DNA of 49,598 bases. Source: Chara braunii (lineage: Eukaryota > Streptophyta > Charophyceae > Charales > Characeae). Below, piece after piece: positions 9,623 through 19,734 of this stretch. Each line of letters starts with the position of its first letter. Position 1 is the first letter of the stretch. Under the pieces are notes generated by a model that saw nothing but the letters and a program-made list of their open reading frames with translations, was not told where the DNA came from and searched no databases. The position numbers and the translations under genes were made by a program. The stretch lies in NCBI GenBank assembly GCA_003427395.1, contig BFEA01000216.1, forward strand, positions 819,985 through 869,582. Direction: 5' to 3'.

Positions 9623-10394
9623 TCATGTCGGACGGCTGGAGGAGGTTGGACGTTGGAGGAAGGAAACCGCTCTTTGGACAGTGTCCGCCCTGTAGATGTG
9701 GAAGGGCGGTAGTTGGCATTGTGGGTCGCAGTGATGGACGACGATGAGATCGCTGAGATATTCCCAAGTTCGGGGGGAGTGGGGAAGGTTGTATATGGAG
9801 ATGGTGTGGCGGGAAGCGAGTATGTCGTGGATCGTTGTTGTTGCATGTGTACATCCCCATCGTTCGAGTGGGTTCCACCAGTGAGGGTCTGTTTCGTGAG
9901 TTGGCAAGAGGAGGGGAGGTGGTGTGGGTTGTGCGGAAGCGATGAAGGCATATCTGTGGTAGGCATCGAGTATGCGATGGTGTTGGTACTTTGCGAGGCC
10001 TGCGCGAGATCCTGTAGATCGGTAATGGTCACGCTGGGGCAGTTGTAAGAGAAATGTCTTGGAGCGGGTGAATGTTGTATTTGCAGAGGGATGAGGCGGC
10101 TGACGATTTAGTTCTTGTTCACGCTTGTGCTTGTATGAAGCGAATAATGCGTACAGAGAGGGGGGAAAAACAATGTGATCTGTTGGCAGGAAATCTTCCC
10201 AAAGAATCTGGTCAATGATGTGTTCTATAGTGTCAGGATGGAGTACGTGGTACCACCCATCCCATTTGTTGTACTCTTGGGGGTCGTCTTCCGGAGTGGA
10301 TTGTGATTGGTAATGTGGTCGAAGGGGCGTGTGAGTAGTGGCAGGCTTGTGATAGTTCCAAGTGCATTCGTTGGAGCAAGCAGCGGAATGTCAA
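9623..10394 (-). CDS. Unidentified Helitron-borne reading frame (about 257 codons)
   Basis: The minus-strand frame stays open from the stop at about 10396 to the stop at 9623, with no ATG near its start. It lies downstream of the helicase stop at 10702, after a Ser/Thr-rich stretch on the same strand (10668-10429) that may be its N-terminus in another frame. Visible features are EYNKWDGWYHVLH, a segment rich in Trp and aromatic residues, then IDQILWEDFLP, a Pro-rich linker, WWNPLERWG and a C-terminal segment with HTISIYNLPHSPRTWEYL and VHHCDPQC. I recognise no family. Its length and protein-like composition argue against chance, and a captured host exon or a second Helitron protein are both possible. 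A frameshift near 10300 probably links it to the upstream frame (10410-10225). The opposite-strand frame over 9713-10048 is less protein-like. Confidence 0.45.
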
Positions 10395-10701
10395 CTTGGC
10401 TAAGAGTCACGTCGTCTAAGTCATGTTGCTAAAAAAAAGACGGATCAGTTAGCAGAGATGATGTATGAGATGTAGATTGAAGTGGAGTGGTTAGGGAAGT
10501 TGCGGGTGATGAAGGTGGAGGTGTATGTCGTGAACATTTTGTGGCAAGCAAAGATGTGGACGTATGAGTAGCAGTTGGAGTCGTGGTTGTCGACAGACTG
10601 TCATTTTTGTTAGGGAGAGTTTTACTTTTTTTCGTTCGCGGCGTTGTCGTCGAAACACCTGTACACAAAACGATGGAAAGCAGGGAACAACGATGTGAGT
10701 A

Positions 10702-11925
10702 TTATGCCAGTATTTCTCTGTATACAATGTTTGTTGATTGGTTAGCATCGTTGGGAAGTGCAAAACGAATATGGGACAGGTCTCTGACACGAGAGGCAGC
10801 GATGTAGAGTTGGGCGTGGGCAAAGGCGTGTTGTTGAAGATCAATTCCCACGTGTTTGATGGATTGGCCTTGGGATTTGTTGATAGTTATCGCAAATGCA
10901 AGTCGGACAAGGAATTGTCTTCTTTGCCAAGGGAAAGGGCTGCTTTGATTAGTGACAATCAATAGAATGCTTGGGAGGAGAACCGTTCGCAGCTAAGGAA
11001 GGGTGCGTGCATGCAGGAGCCTATTGTTGGTAATTTCATCAACGATCAAGCGTGTTCCGTTGCACAAACCGTTCCGCATAGCGGTATTTCGCAAGACAAT
11101 AATCGGTGCCCCTTTTTTCATGTGGAGAATGTGTGGTGGTAGGGAGGGGAGGTCCAGGGTGTTGAGAGTGTCTATAGAGACGTCAGGATAGTTGTTATTC
11201 GGGAGGAGTGTATCAGCACTGAGAGACATGATCAGAGGCCCCAAAATTCGGTTTAATATGATAGTGTTGAGGGTGGCGACTGTTTTGTTTTTGGGCGCCA
11301 GGATCAGGCGCTCAGCAAGCCATAGAGGGTTGTTTGAATTTGTTGAGAGGGCAGGAAAGGTCCATCCAATGAGGTATGTTGTTCCTCCATGAAGACATAA
11401 GTGAGGGGGGAGTTCGATGGTGTCAGGTGTTGTGTTATGTGGAGGAATAAGTTCGCCATTGCCGAGGCCCAACAACCATGCGACATAATCGCGTGCTTCG
11501 GCGGTATTGCTTTGAGTGAGTACACACATGTTTTCAGAAAGGTGGATTGTCTCCAAGCAACGAGGATTTTATGCACGTGTTGATTGTTTGCGCGCCGGTT
11601 CCTTTTGTGATGACAGGGAGAATCTGTCGGAAGTCACCTTCGAGAATGATAATTTTCCCTCGAAATGGTTGGTCGAATGTCAAGCGCTTTTATGTGGTAT
11701 CTGTGCATCATAAGGGCTTCATCCTAGACGATCATAGTGACCATTCTTATGAGTTGTACCAAGGTGCTCTGTTTGGGAATGTCAAGAGTTGATGTTTTTG
11801 TAGGTATGAGTGGTGCTTTGAAGCGAGACTGAAAAGTATGGCCGCCGTCCAAAAGTGTAGCCGCGATGCTGCTAGATGCGACAAAAAGTACTATCTGGTC
11901 ATGGAGGCGCTAGTATGGTGTTGAG
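10702..11925 (-). pseudogene. Helitron Pif1-like helicase domain relic
   Basis: The superfamily 1 helicase motifs appear in order on the minus strand. A Walker A region (LFVDAPAG then a frameshift before K-T/H) lies at about 11930-11900. Walker B DEA is at about 11715, with the preceding Trp changed to TAG. GDFRQILPVITKG follows at about 11650-11610. The C-terminal part over 11556-10993 includes HMKKGAPIIVLRN and NGTRLIV. After an in-frame TAG at 10993 come LAFAITINKSQGQS and YIAASRVRD (10910-10790), and the frame ends at 10702. The domain would unwind donor DNA during rolling-circle transposition. The frameshift at Walker A and several stops make it inactive. Order and motifs match plant Helitron RepHel proteins. 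Confidence 0.9.
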
Positions 11926-12790
11926 GCAGAATGTTTTGTCATTCCTGCAGGCGCATCAACAAATAGACAGAGGGGCTCGACATTTTTCGCAGCATTAATT
12001 ACACGTTGGAATACTGCATGCTGTGACGGTGTGAGTCGTGGGAGATTCATATCAAGTGTACGTTGTAGCTCTTGTTTGTCATATGATATCTCATCATCTA
12101 TCAGCCTAGGAATTCCTTTTCGACGTGGTCTTTGGGAAATGTGAGTCGCTTTATTCCGATCTGCGGGAGTGGGTGGGTTAAGGCTGACGTCTTCAAGTTC
12201 CTTCCCTTCTTTTTGCAGGCGGCTTTCGATGTCTAGGAGTACCATGGTTTTTAAAATGTCGTCTGAGACATGTGCTCCAGTGAGGTCTCTTCGAAAATCG
12301 TCAATCATACGGTCCCAGTGCGTTTCGAAGTTCATTTAGGTCGGTTGGGGCACAGTGCAGAATGATATGGACAAAAAGATCACGCACAATCGGTGAGGAT
12401 GACATGAAAATAGCATCATCGAGAACAATATCGAATTGTGTGTTATCGTTGAGAAGACCTAACACTTCGCATACATTTTGGAATGTTGGATGGACCTCAC
12501 CGTCAACTGTACGCAAGTTTTCGACCGATGTCGCACCTCGAGAATGAGGAGAATTGAGCAGCATACGGAGGTAGAACGTGTCACCTGCATTTGGATGGAT
12601 GATGTGGATTCGTCCAATTGTATTAGCAGAGCGTTTTCTTTATAGAGTGGTTTACTGTCTTCAGGATCGTGGAGTCGTGCAGCATTCCACTTGAACCATG
12701 CGGTGAGTTCGGTTTCAGGGGGTGGATTGTGTGCTATGTGTCGAGCCTGATGTTCTCTAAAGTATATGCGTTGTTTATTTTCTGTATGAA
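11926..12790 (-). pseudogene. Helitron RepHel central region relic
   Basis: Minus-strand frames 12564-12301 (RMLLNSPHSRGATSVENLRTVDGEVHPTF region, then LGLLNDNTQFD and SSSPIVRDLFVHIILHC) and 12335-11910 (THWDRMIDDF, then QELQRTLDMNLPRLTPSQHAVFQRV) follow the Rep-to-helicase linker of plant Helitrons. In those the LLN...GA.SFEDLRTV block and RDLF..IL..C are conserved. The two frames overlap by a shift near 12320. The segment 12790-12565 contains the start of the same region in broken frames. Confidence 0.85.
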
Positions 12791-14115
12791 CCAGTAGCGC
12801 AGTTAGAGAGGGTAGCGTTCTTATAGCGGAAATTCGAAGATACGCCAGCAGGCCCCAGGGGCGCCAATTGTTCGCATATCTTGATATGTCTGTATTTCAT
12901 CATTATTCTCAATGGCTTGAACGACCATTCCACGATCGGATCCTTTGAGAATATACTCAAACATGTATCGGCAAGCTGCTGTCGATGCACAAATCTCAGT
13001 ATTGAGGTGACATCGATATCGTCGGAGGAGATAGGGGTTGTAAGGTACCACCCAGGAGTTATCGACCAGTTCATCGTGATGGACAGAGTAGTAATTCCTC
13101 CATCTGACGGTGAACGGCGGCGATAGATGGGATATCCTGTTTCTTCGTTCCAGGTGGTTCGGTCTGAAAAGTCTTTGGGGAAGTAATGCGTGCAACGGTC
13201 GTTGTGCATGCAGGAAGCTTGCGGATTACATGCACCACACGGGTTGTGGATCATGTGAGTTAAGACGAGGTCGCGCAATTCGGCATTTTGCGGTAGTTCA
13301 GCTCAGACAATGCTATCTATTTGTTTAGGTGTGAAAACCTTGGCATTTTCTTCAAGGAGAACGATTATGTGAGCGTGCGGGAGACCACGTTTTTGGAACT
13401 CTATAGAGTAAACATATGCAGCGGTCGCACTGAAAATATGAGAAGAGTGAATGTCATGTATGAGCTGTTGAAGATAGCCTTTGAAAACACGAGCTAGCAG
13501 ATCCGGTCTATCTGCATGTTGCTGATTAGGAAGAAGGGCTTGTTCAATTTCCGGCCAGTGGGAACATGTTATTGTAATAAAGAGGTCCGGGGCACCGAGT
13601 TGTTGGATAACAACCATTGCATCTTAGTATCACGAGGACCTCCGGTGAAAGTTGAAGGTAAAATACGCTGGCCAACGTTCTCACCGTTATCATAATGCAT
13701 GAGATGATTACGAAGACTCTGGTAAAGTTCGGCACGGATCTCTCTTTGGTGCAGACGGTTGAACAAAAGGCGTTCATTTTCGATCTTTGCAAAGGCCATG
13801 CAAACGTATTCTCGAAAGAGTCGGGACGCACGGAAAATCGTTGTTTGTTCTGTTGGACGTGTATTAAGATGGAAAGCATAAAATTCACGCGCTGTAATGT
13901 TGTGAAGGTCAGAATCAGAACGTGTACCTTCTTCAGCAACCCATTCATTCTCTGCTGACGGGAAAAGCAGAACATAATGCAGCGGATCAAACGCTCGATT
14001 CGTGTCAGCAATAACTGAAGTGCCACCAGTTCAGCAATGTATCACAATTTCACGCCTGAGAGGCTCATCTCGCATAAGGATACAAAGTTCTTGCAATCCC
14101 TCTAGCATATTATAT
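12791..14115 (-). pseudogene. Helitron Rep (HUH, two-Tyr) nuclease relic
   Basis: The N-terminal Helitron-like domain starts at about 14115. It continues through FDPLHYVLLFPS and REFYAFHLNTRPTEQ, FREYVCMAFAKIENERL, RAELYQSLRNHLMHYDNGENVGQRILPSTFTGGPRD (13950-13625). After a frameshift comes Rep motif 1, LFITITCSHWPEI (about 13580), and the HUH motif in GLPHAHIIVLL (about 13390-13360). The third motif, with two tyrosines four residues apart (YMFEYILKG), is at about 12970-12940, preceded by VPYNPYLLRRYRCHLNTEICAS. The enzyme nicks and rejoins single strands in rolling-circle transposition. A TGA near 14020, a frameshift near 13620 and another near 13190 break the frame, although the HUH and both Tyr are still present. 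Confidence 0.9.
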
Positions 14116-15926
14116 CTACGCATATGTTCGGTTCACGAACACACATCGGGATTGATAACAATTTTACGATTTTGTATTATATGGTCAAGAAATTTGGAGA
14201 TCGTTATGAAATCTTGAACCCAACGGTTGGACAGGCAAAGGAGATAGTGTAGTTTTCGTAGGAGGGATTTTATTTGTTGTGCTGTGCTTAGCGGCATGTC
14301 CGACGTAGATTGAATCCATCAAGGCGAAGAGCTGTTGCATTATTTTGGTCAAGGGGATCCTATATGTAAATCTGAGCGAAACATGGCCATTGGTTTTCCT
14401 GCGGCATGAGAGGTCCTAAAAACTGCCGCAGTTGTCCTTCGATCCTGAGCATTCCTTGCCAAATGTCTGGGTGGCCTTTGTGTTTCTTTGACAGTCTGAG
14501 ACGCGAGGGCTATCTTGAGCGAGAAATTAGTGTTTTTTTTAGGAATGCAAAAAAACAAAGAACGGAAATTTAAAACAAAGTCATATCATGACCAAGAAAC
14601 GAAACCACCAGGGTCCTGAGCGTTTTTTTTTATAGAAAGGAAAAAAAAAAAACGAAAAACAAAGCACCAAAGGCTCATGACGTCGTTTTTTTTTTTTTAT
14701 TATAAAAAGAAAACTGTACAAGTTGGCCAGGAAAACCCCCAAAAAAATGGACAATGGACTAAAAAAAAAGATACACAATGACTTGTTTTTAATTATAAAA
14801 CTTTGCCGCCATCCCTTCCATTTCTTTCTTCCCCAATCCCGACTCTAACCAAATAAGTTGCGGAGAAAAAAAAAAAAAATGCATCACGTTTTTCTCCCCG
14901 ATCTGGTCCGAACCTCCCCCTCGTCGCATGCATCTCCCTCCGAGAGAAGAAACTCTCTCTCTCTCTCCGAACCTCCCCCTCTTGCCGATTTTAATCTCTT
15001 CTCCTCCAATCCCGACTCCCTCCCGTGCCGAAGCCCCCTCGGATCCCAACTCGATCAGCAAACTTGCGATGCCAAACCGAATAAGTTGCGAAGAGAAAAA
15101 AAAAAAGAAAATGCACAACGTTTTTCTCCCCAATCTGGTCCGAACGTCCCCCTCGTTGCATGCATCCCCCTCCGAGAGAAGAAACTCTCTCTCTCTCCGA
15201 ACCTCCCCCTGTCGCCGATTTTAATCTCTTCTCCTCCAATCCCGACTCCCTCCCGTGCCGAAGCCCCCTCAGATCCCGACTCGATCAGCACACTTGCGAT
15301 GCCAACCCTCTTCCCTTGCGCAAGTGTGTGTGTGTGCGCATGCGTATGTGAGTACCGCGCGCACACACGCACACACACACAAAATTATAATCATTACTAC
15401 AAATTACAATAATAAATTACGATAATATTATTAGTATAATAGTATATATAATAAAGTTATAATAATAACCACTCGGCCAACTGATGAACCACAACCATTC
15501 TCTGCCCTATGAAGTGCACACCACCTCAAACATGCATCTCTCTCAACATACACAATGACGGACAAAAAAAAAAGAAAAAAAAACAACGACAGGTATTTTG
15601 TTCCCTCCATGATGCTAGTCTATAGGTTCAAGACTCCAGATAACAACCCTTCCCCCCCCCAAAAAAAATGGATTCAAATCAGGAATGCAAGCAAGGCGAA
15701 GGGGCGAGATGAGTAGGTAGGTGAAACTCCGATGAAACAGTTTTTCACAGCCCCTGGTTTGTTGTCCTCTTCTCCTGTCTGCCAACGGTTCACGTTTGGT
15801 GATTCTCCACCTATAACACTCCCCCGCGCAAGTAAGTGTGTCTGTGTGCGCGTGTGTGGGCATACATACATATCTCTACCTATAACACTCCCCCGCGCAA
15901 GTATGTGTGTCTGTGTGCGCGTGTGT

Positions 15927-15976
<50 letters not shown>
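15927..15976. repeat. (CA)n microsatellite
   Basis: About 24 CA dinucleotides follow the GTGTGTGCG module. Shorter CA runs lie at 16374-16396 and 16706-16733. Confidence 0.9.
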
Positions 15977-15978
<2 letters not shown>

Positions 15979-16469
15979 ACTTGTGTAGGGCTTGGAAAAG
16001 TTCCATCGAAGCCCTCGCCGATTTGAAACTAACCCCGTAGAACTAACTGTGCGTGTAATCAATCAATCAATCAATCCGCCCCCCCCCAAAAAAAAAAAAC
16101 GCGGATTATGACGCTGAACGATTCGACAGTCTATAGGTTCGAGACTCCAGATATCGACCCTCCCCCCCCTCTCGCCAAAAAAAAAAAAACGGAAATCCGC
16201 ACCCTCAAATCAAGAATGCAGGCAAGGCGAAGGGGCGGACATATGCGACGAGATGAATAGGTAGGTGAAACTCCGATGAAACAGTTTTTCACAGCCCCTG
16301 GTTTGTTGTCCTCTTCTCCTCTCTGCCAACGGCTCACGTTTGGCAATTCTCTACTTACACCACTCCCCCACGCACACACACACACACACACACACACTTA
16401 CTTGCGCGGGGCTTGAAAGACTGCCATGCAGCTGAACGATTCCGCGGACGTAAGAGTGTGTGTGTGTGT

Positions 16470-16472
16470 ATG

Positions 16473-16541
<69 letters not shown>
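16470..16541. repeat. (CT)n microsatellite
   Basis: About 35 uninterrupted CT dinucleotides. Long CT-rich runs also flank the N gap (17138-17156 and 17365-17387). Confidence 0.9.
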
Positions 16542-16543
<2 letters not shown>

Positions 16544-16692
16544 AACCTCCCCCTCTCCTCGATCTTGATCTCTCCTCCTTTGATCCCGGCTCCCTCCCCT
16601 ACCGAAGCCACCCAGATCTCGGCTCTGTCAGCAAACTTGCGATGCCAACTCCCCTCCCCCGCGCAAGTAAGCGTGTGTGCGTGCGAGTGCGT

Positions 16693-16736
<44 letters not shown>

Positions 16737-17169
16737 TTGCGCAGGGCTTGAAAGAGATTTTACTCGTTCTTTTTTTTTTTTAATGGATTAATTGATTGAT
16801 TCGATAACGATATTTCGAAGTCGTCGCATTACAATCACTTTTTTTTCGTAGAAAAGAAACAACAAACTGGAAAAAGAAGAAATACATGCAAAAAAAAACA
16901 AAACAACGGAATTGCATGCAAACACAGTGAAATACATGGAAAAAAAAAGAGAAGAAATTACGTGCAAAGGAAACTCACCCTGATCCGCCATCGTCCCCGG
17001 ATGTAAGCACAGATAAACGGCTACTTCTTTTCCTATTTTCCTCTTCGTCCGTTCTTCTTCACGTCGTCACTAAGTATTTCGTGCTATCACTCTGATCCCT
17101 CGCTATCTGTCCAGCGACTACGTAGATTGCGCCCTTCTCTCTCTCTCTCTCCCTCCCCCCCCTATTTCG

Positions 17170-17364
17170 NNNNNNNNNNNNNNNNNNNNNNNNNNNNNNN
17201 NNNNNNNNNNNNNNNNNNNNNNNNNNNNNNNNNNNNNNNNNNNNNNNNNNNNNNNNNNNNNNNNNNNNNNNNNNNNNNNNNNNNNNNNNNNNNNNNNNNN
17301 NNNNNNNNNNNNNNNNNNNNNNNNNNNNNNNNNNNNNNNNNNNNNNNNNNNNNNNNNNNNNNNN
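17170..17364. other. Assembly gap (195 N)
   Basis: A run of N sits between two CT repeats, so the gap probably marks a collapsed CT microsatellite. Reading frames drawn through it have no meaning. Confidence 0.95.
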
Positions 17365-17392
17365 CTCTCTCTCTCTCTCTCTCTCTCCCGAC

Positions 17393-17598
17393 TTACGTAG
17401 ACTGCACCGTAGAACGTAGCCCGCCAGCACGAACATTAAACCATTCAAACTGCACTCCCACCTTACGTTGACTACACCGTAGAACGTAGCCCGCCAGCAC
17501 GAACACCAAACCATTCAGACTGCACTCCCGGGTTACGTAGACTGCACCGTAGAACATAGCCTGCCAGCAGGAACACCGAACCATTCAAACTGCACGAT
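17393..17598. repeat. 70-bp tandem repeat, three copies
   Basis: Units start with TTACGTAGACTGCACCG at 17393, 17463 (TTACGTTGACTACACC) and 17533. Each contains GCCAGCACGAACA..AACCATTC. It lies near the 5' end of the Helitron. Confidence 0.9.
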
Positions 17599-17610
17599 GA
17601 CCACACGGAG

Positions 17611-18360
17611 GAGCACGAATACCGAACCACGCCAACTACTCAACGGCCTCGCCACAAACCTCCGAAACGGCCGACGCGAAACTTCCGGATTCAAAAAAAA
17701 AAAAAAAAAAAAACGGTCCCCCGACCAGTTTTTCGTGCGAGATAGGGCCGTCTACCAAACGAAACATCGAGATTGGCCTTCCGAAATCGGTTCGGCAGTG
17801 CATCTTGCCAGTTTTGCATGCCACATACAGCACTCCANAAAACGAAACTTAGGCCGACGAAACGACACAAAAAAAAAAAAAACCACGATGCATCTTCACA
17901 GTTCCCCAGACCGCATTCATGACCCCAAAATATAAACCCAGTTCGTCGATCCGCGAAGTGTGGGCCCGCCTATTCGTCCCTGTGGGCCCTGTGAGCACGA
18001 ATACCGAACCACGCAAACTGCTCGACGGGCGCGCCACGAACCACCTAAATGGCCGACGCGAAACTTCCGGATTCGAAAAAAAAAAAAAAAAAAACGGTCC
18101 CCTGACCAGTTTTTCCCGTGAGATACGGCCGTCTACCAAACGAAACTTCGAGATTGGCCTTCCGAAATCGGTTCGCCAATGCATCTTGCCAGTTTTGCAT
18201 GCCACATACAACACTCCACACAACGAAACTTAGGCCGACGAAACGACAAAAAAACAAACAAACACGATGCATCTTCACAGTTCCCCAGACCGCATTCATG
18301 ACCCCAAAATATAAACCCAATCCGTCGATCCGCGAAGTTCCCTGTGGGCCCGCCTATTCG
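17611..18360. repeat. 382-bp tandem duplication at Helitron 5' end
   Basis: Unit 1 is 17611-17992 and unit 2 is 17993-18360, both starting GAGCACGAATACCGAACCAC. They share CGAAACTTCCGGATTC, a poly-A, ACCAAACGAAAC, TTGCATGCCACATAC and GACCCCAAAATATAAACCCA. A single undetermined base is at 17837. The right edge abuts the interrupted G2 integrase frame. Confidence 0.9.
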
Positions 18361-18368
18361 TCCGCCTA

Positions 18369-19236
18369 AAACTGTTTAGACTTAACCCAGACAAGATCTC
18401 CTTCGTGACATTCTGAAGGACGACGATGTTTATTGGCTTGTTCAATCATTTGCAGGTTGGGCTTTCTGGATGTTTTCCTTCACCTTCTTAATGTCTTCTT
18501 CATACAAAACTGCGAATTCACGCATTCCTAGGGGAAGCCTCAGAATCTGGTCCCTTGTCAACGCATCAATGAGACGCCTAGGCTTCCATCCTTTATGCAG
18601 TGCATTAGGTGTTCTACCTGTAACAATATGTATACTATTATTATAGGCAATTAGCAAGTTTAGGCAAGTTCTCATCCGAATCTATCTGATCAGGTCGAAC
18701 ATACATTCGCAAATGTTGTTGGCAAAAACGACTCATTTGCTAAGTTTGGCCATTCGTTCAGGATGTCTGCATGATGACATGGTCAATCTGGTTCAATAGA
18801 CTTCCATCAACTTTTGCCATTGTAGACTGGTGAACCGAACATCTGTGTCAGAGACGATGGTTTTCGGAAATCCATATTCAGAGACCCATCGCATCTGAAA
18901 CTTTTGAATCACAAGTTCGGTTCTAGCTTCAGCAGGCAAAGGCATGAACATAGCACACTTAGAGAATCTATCTACGATGACCGTTACCTGACTCTTACCA
19001 TTTCGACTCTTAGTGAGACTCGTAAAGTCGGTAGAGATAGACTCACCTGGCTCACTTGGAATAGGCAGCGGTCTCAGCAGTCCCATCAGATTCTCATGTG
19101 AGGGCTTGTTCCTTTCACAGACAAGACAAGTCCGCATATAGGTTAGTACATCTTCCTTCATTCCTTTCCATTCAAAACGTTCTCGCACATCGCAATACGT
19201 ATGCTTAAAACCAAAGTGACCCTCTGCATCATGGTA
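18369..19236 (-). pseudogene. G2 integrase relic (zinc domain to C-terminal region)
   Basis: Minus-strand order: GEYHDAEGHFGFKHT and CLVCERNKPS (HHCC zinc domain, from 19240 down), then the core with STDFTSL, VSDTDVRFTS at about 18840-18810, a damaged stretch (18780-18680), NNSIHIVTGRTPNALHKGWKPRR (18640-18570), and QANKHRRPSE...VWVKSKQF ending at 18369. The third acidic residue of the core lies in the damaged stretch and was not found. The frame stops where the Helitron begins and resumes at 9246. The N-terminal edge is cut by the hAT-like insertion at 19245. Non-functional. Confidence 0.88.
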
Positions 19237-19244
19237 TTCCCCAA

Positions 19245-19726
19245 CTACGAAACACCCGCGGACGTGTCCGCGGGGTCTAACTTGGAGGGCAGCCGTGATC
19301 ACGGCCGCCGCGGCTCCGACCGCGGTTGGGTGCAGCCGCGACATTCAGGATTTTGTTTAGGCTTTAAAAAATTCTCAAAAAAAAAAAACAAAAAATACGT
19401 GGTTGTAGGTCTTTTCGAGATCTAAATTGCGCGATTTTTTATTTTACTTTTTTATTTCGTCTTTGAATTTTAAAAATTCAAAAACTAATTTTCCTGAGAC
19501 AAAAGCTGTTTTTTTTTTTTTCAAGAAAAAAACTATGAAACTTATGTTTTTTATTTTAAATTCAGTAAAGTTTTTGGATATGACCACAAGGCAAAAGTTG
19601 TTCAATATATTTTTCTGCATAACACTTTTTTTTCCAGAATTGTTTGATTTTTTTTTTTTTTTTTTTTTCATGGTCGTGGGGTCGTGGCCTAGGCCGCGCA
19701 TGGCCGCCTCCGGGGGCGATTCATAG
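19245..19726. mobile_element. 482-bp non-autonomous hAT-like element
   Basis: The insert is flanked by the identical 8-bp duplications TTCCCCAA at 19237-19244 and 19727-19734. It splits the G2 pol frame between the RNase H/linker part and the zinc domain. Its ends are imperfect inverted repeats: CTACGAAACACCCGCGG on the left and CTATGAATCGCCCCCGG on the complement of the right end. An 8-bp duplication is characteristic of hAT transposons. No transposase is encoded. The left end holds the palindrome CCCGCGGAC-GT-GTCCGCGGG (19255-19274), GCCGTGATCACGGC (about 19294-19307) and CCGCGG pairs; the right end has GGCCTAGGCC. The middle is AT-rich with long T runs. Confidence 0.85.
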
Positions 19727-19734
19727 TTCCCCAA

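Larger units (their letters stand above)
14320..17169. repeat. Helitron 5' part: duplicated modules and microsatellites
   Basis: No gene is visible. A 228-bp unit is repeated (TAAGTTGCG at 14854 and 15082, each followed by a poly-A, CTCCCCGATCTGGTCCGAAC-type and CT-rich blocks), with a third partial copy at about 16540-16660. A second module (CTATAGGTTC...GACTCCAGAT through GTAGGTGAAACTCCGATG and CACAGCCCCTGG) occurs at 15618-15830 and 16131-16375. Poly-A/T runs lie at 14620-14780. Tandem repeats inside Helitron ends are common, but these may also be separate insertions. Confidence 0.65.
9247..18367 (-). mobile_element. Helitron of about 9.1 kb inserted in G2
   Basis: Bounds are set by the two interrupted ends of the G2 integrase frame (9246 and 18369), give or take a few bases. 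The interior encodes the Helitron Rep and Pif1-like helicase on the minus strand. The minus-strand 3' end carries a GC hairpin with a GCGAAG loop followed by GGGTTCCCTTG and a host T, close to the usual Helitron 3' end (hairpin, then CTRR, then T); the CTTG is one base off CTRR. No target duplication longer than a few bases is visible, as expected for Helitrons. The 5' end does not show the canonical TC. The 4.2 kb upstream of Rep is full of tandem repeats and low complexity and may contain further insertions. Confidence 0.65.

Noticed and set aside
14858-15412. 184-codon plus-strand frame with repeated SLSLSEPP
   Set aside because: It is a translation of the duplicated CT-rich Helitron module; both strands and several frames are open because of low complexity.
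17059-17514. Long reading frames through the N gap
   Set aside because: They consist of undetermined residues flanked by CT-repeat translations; no evidence of coding.
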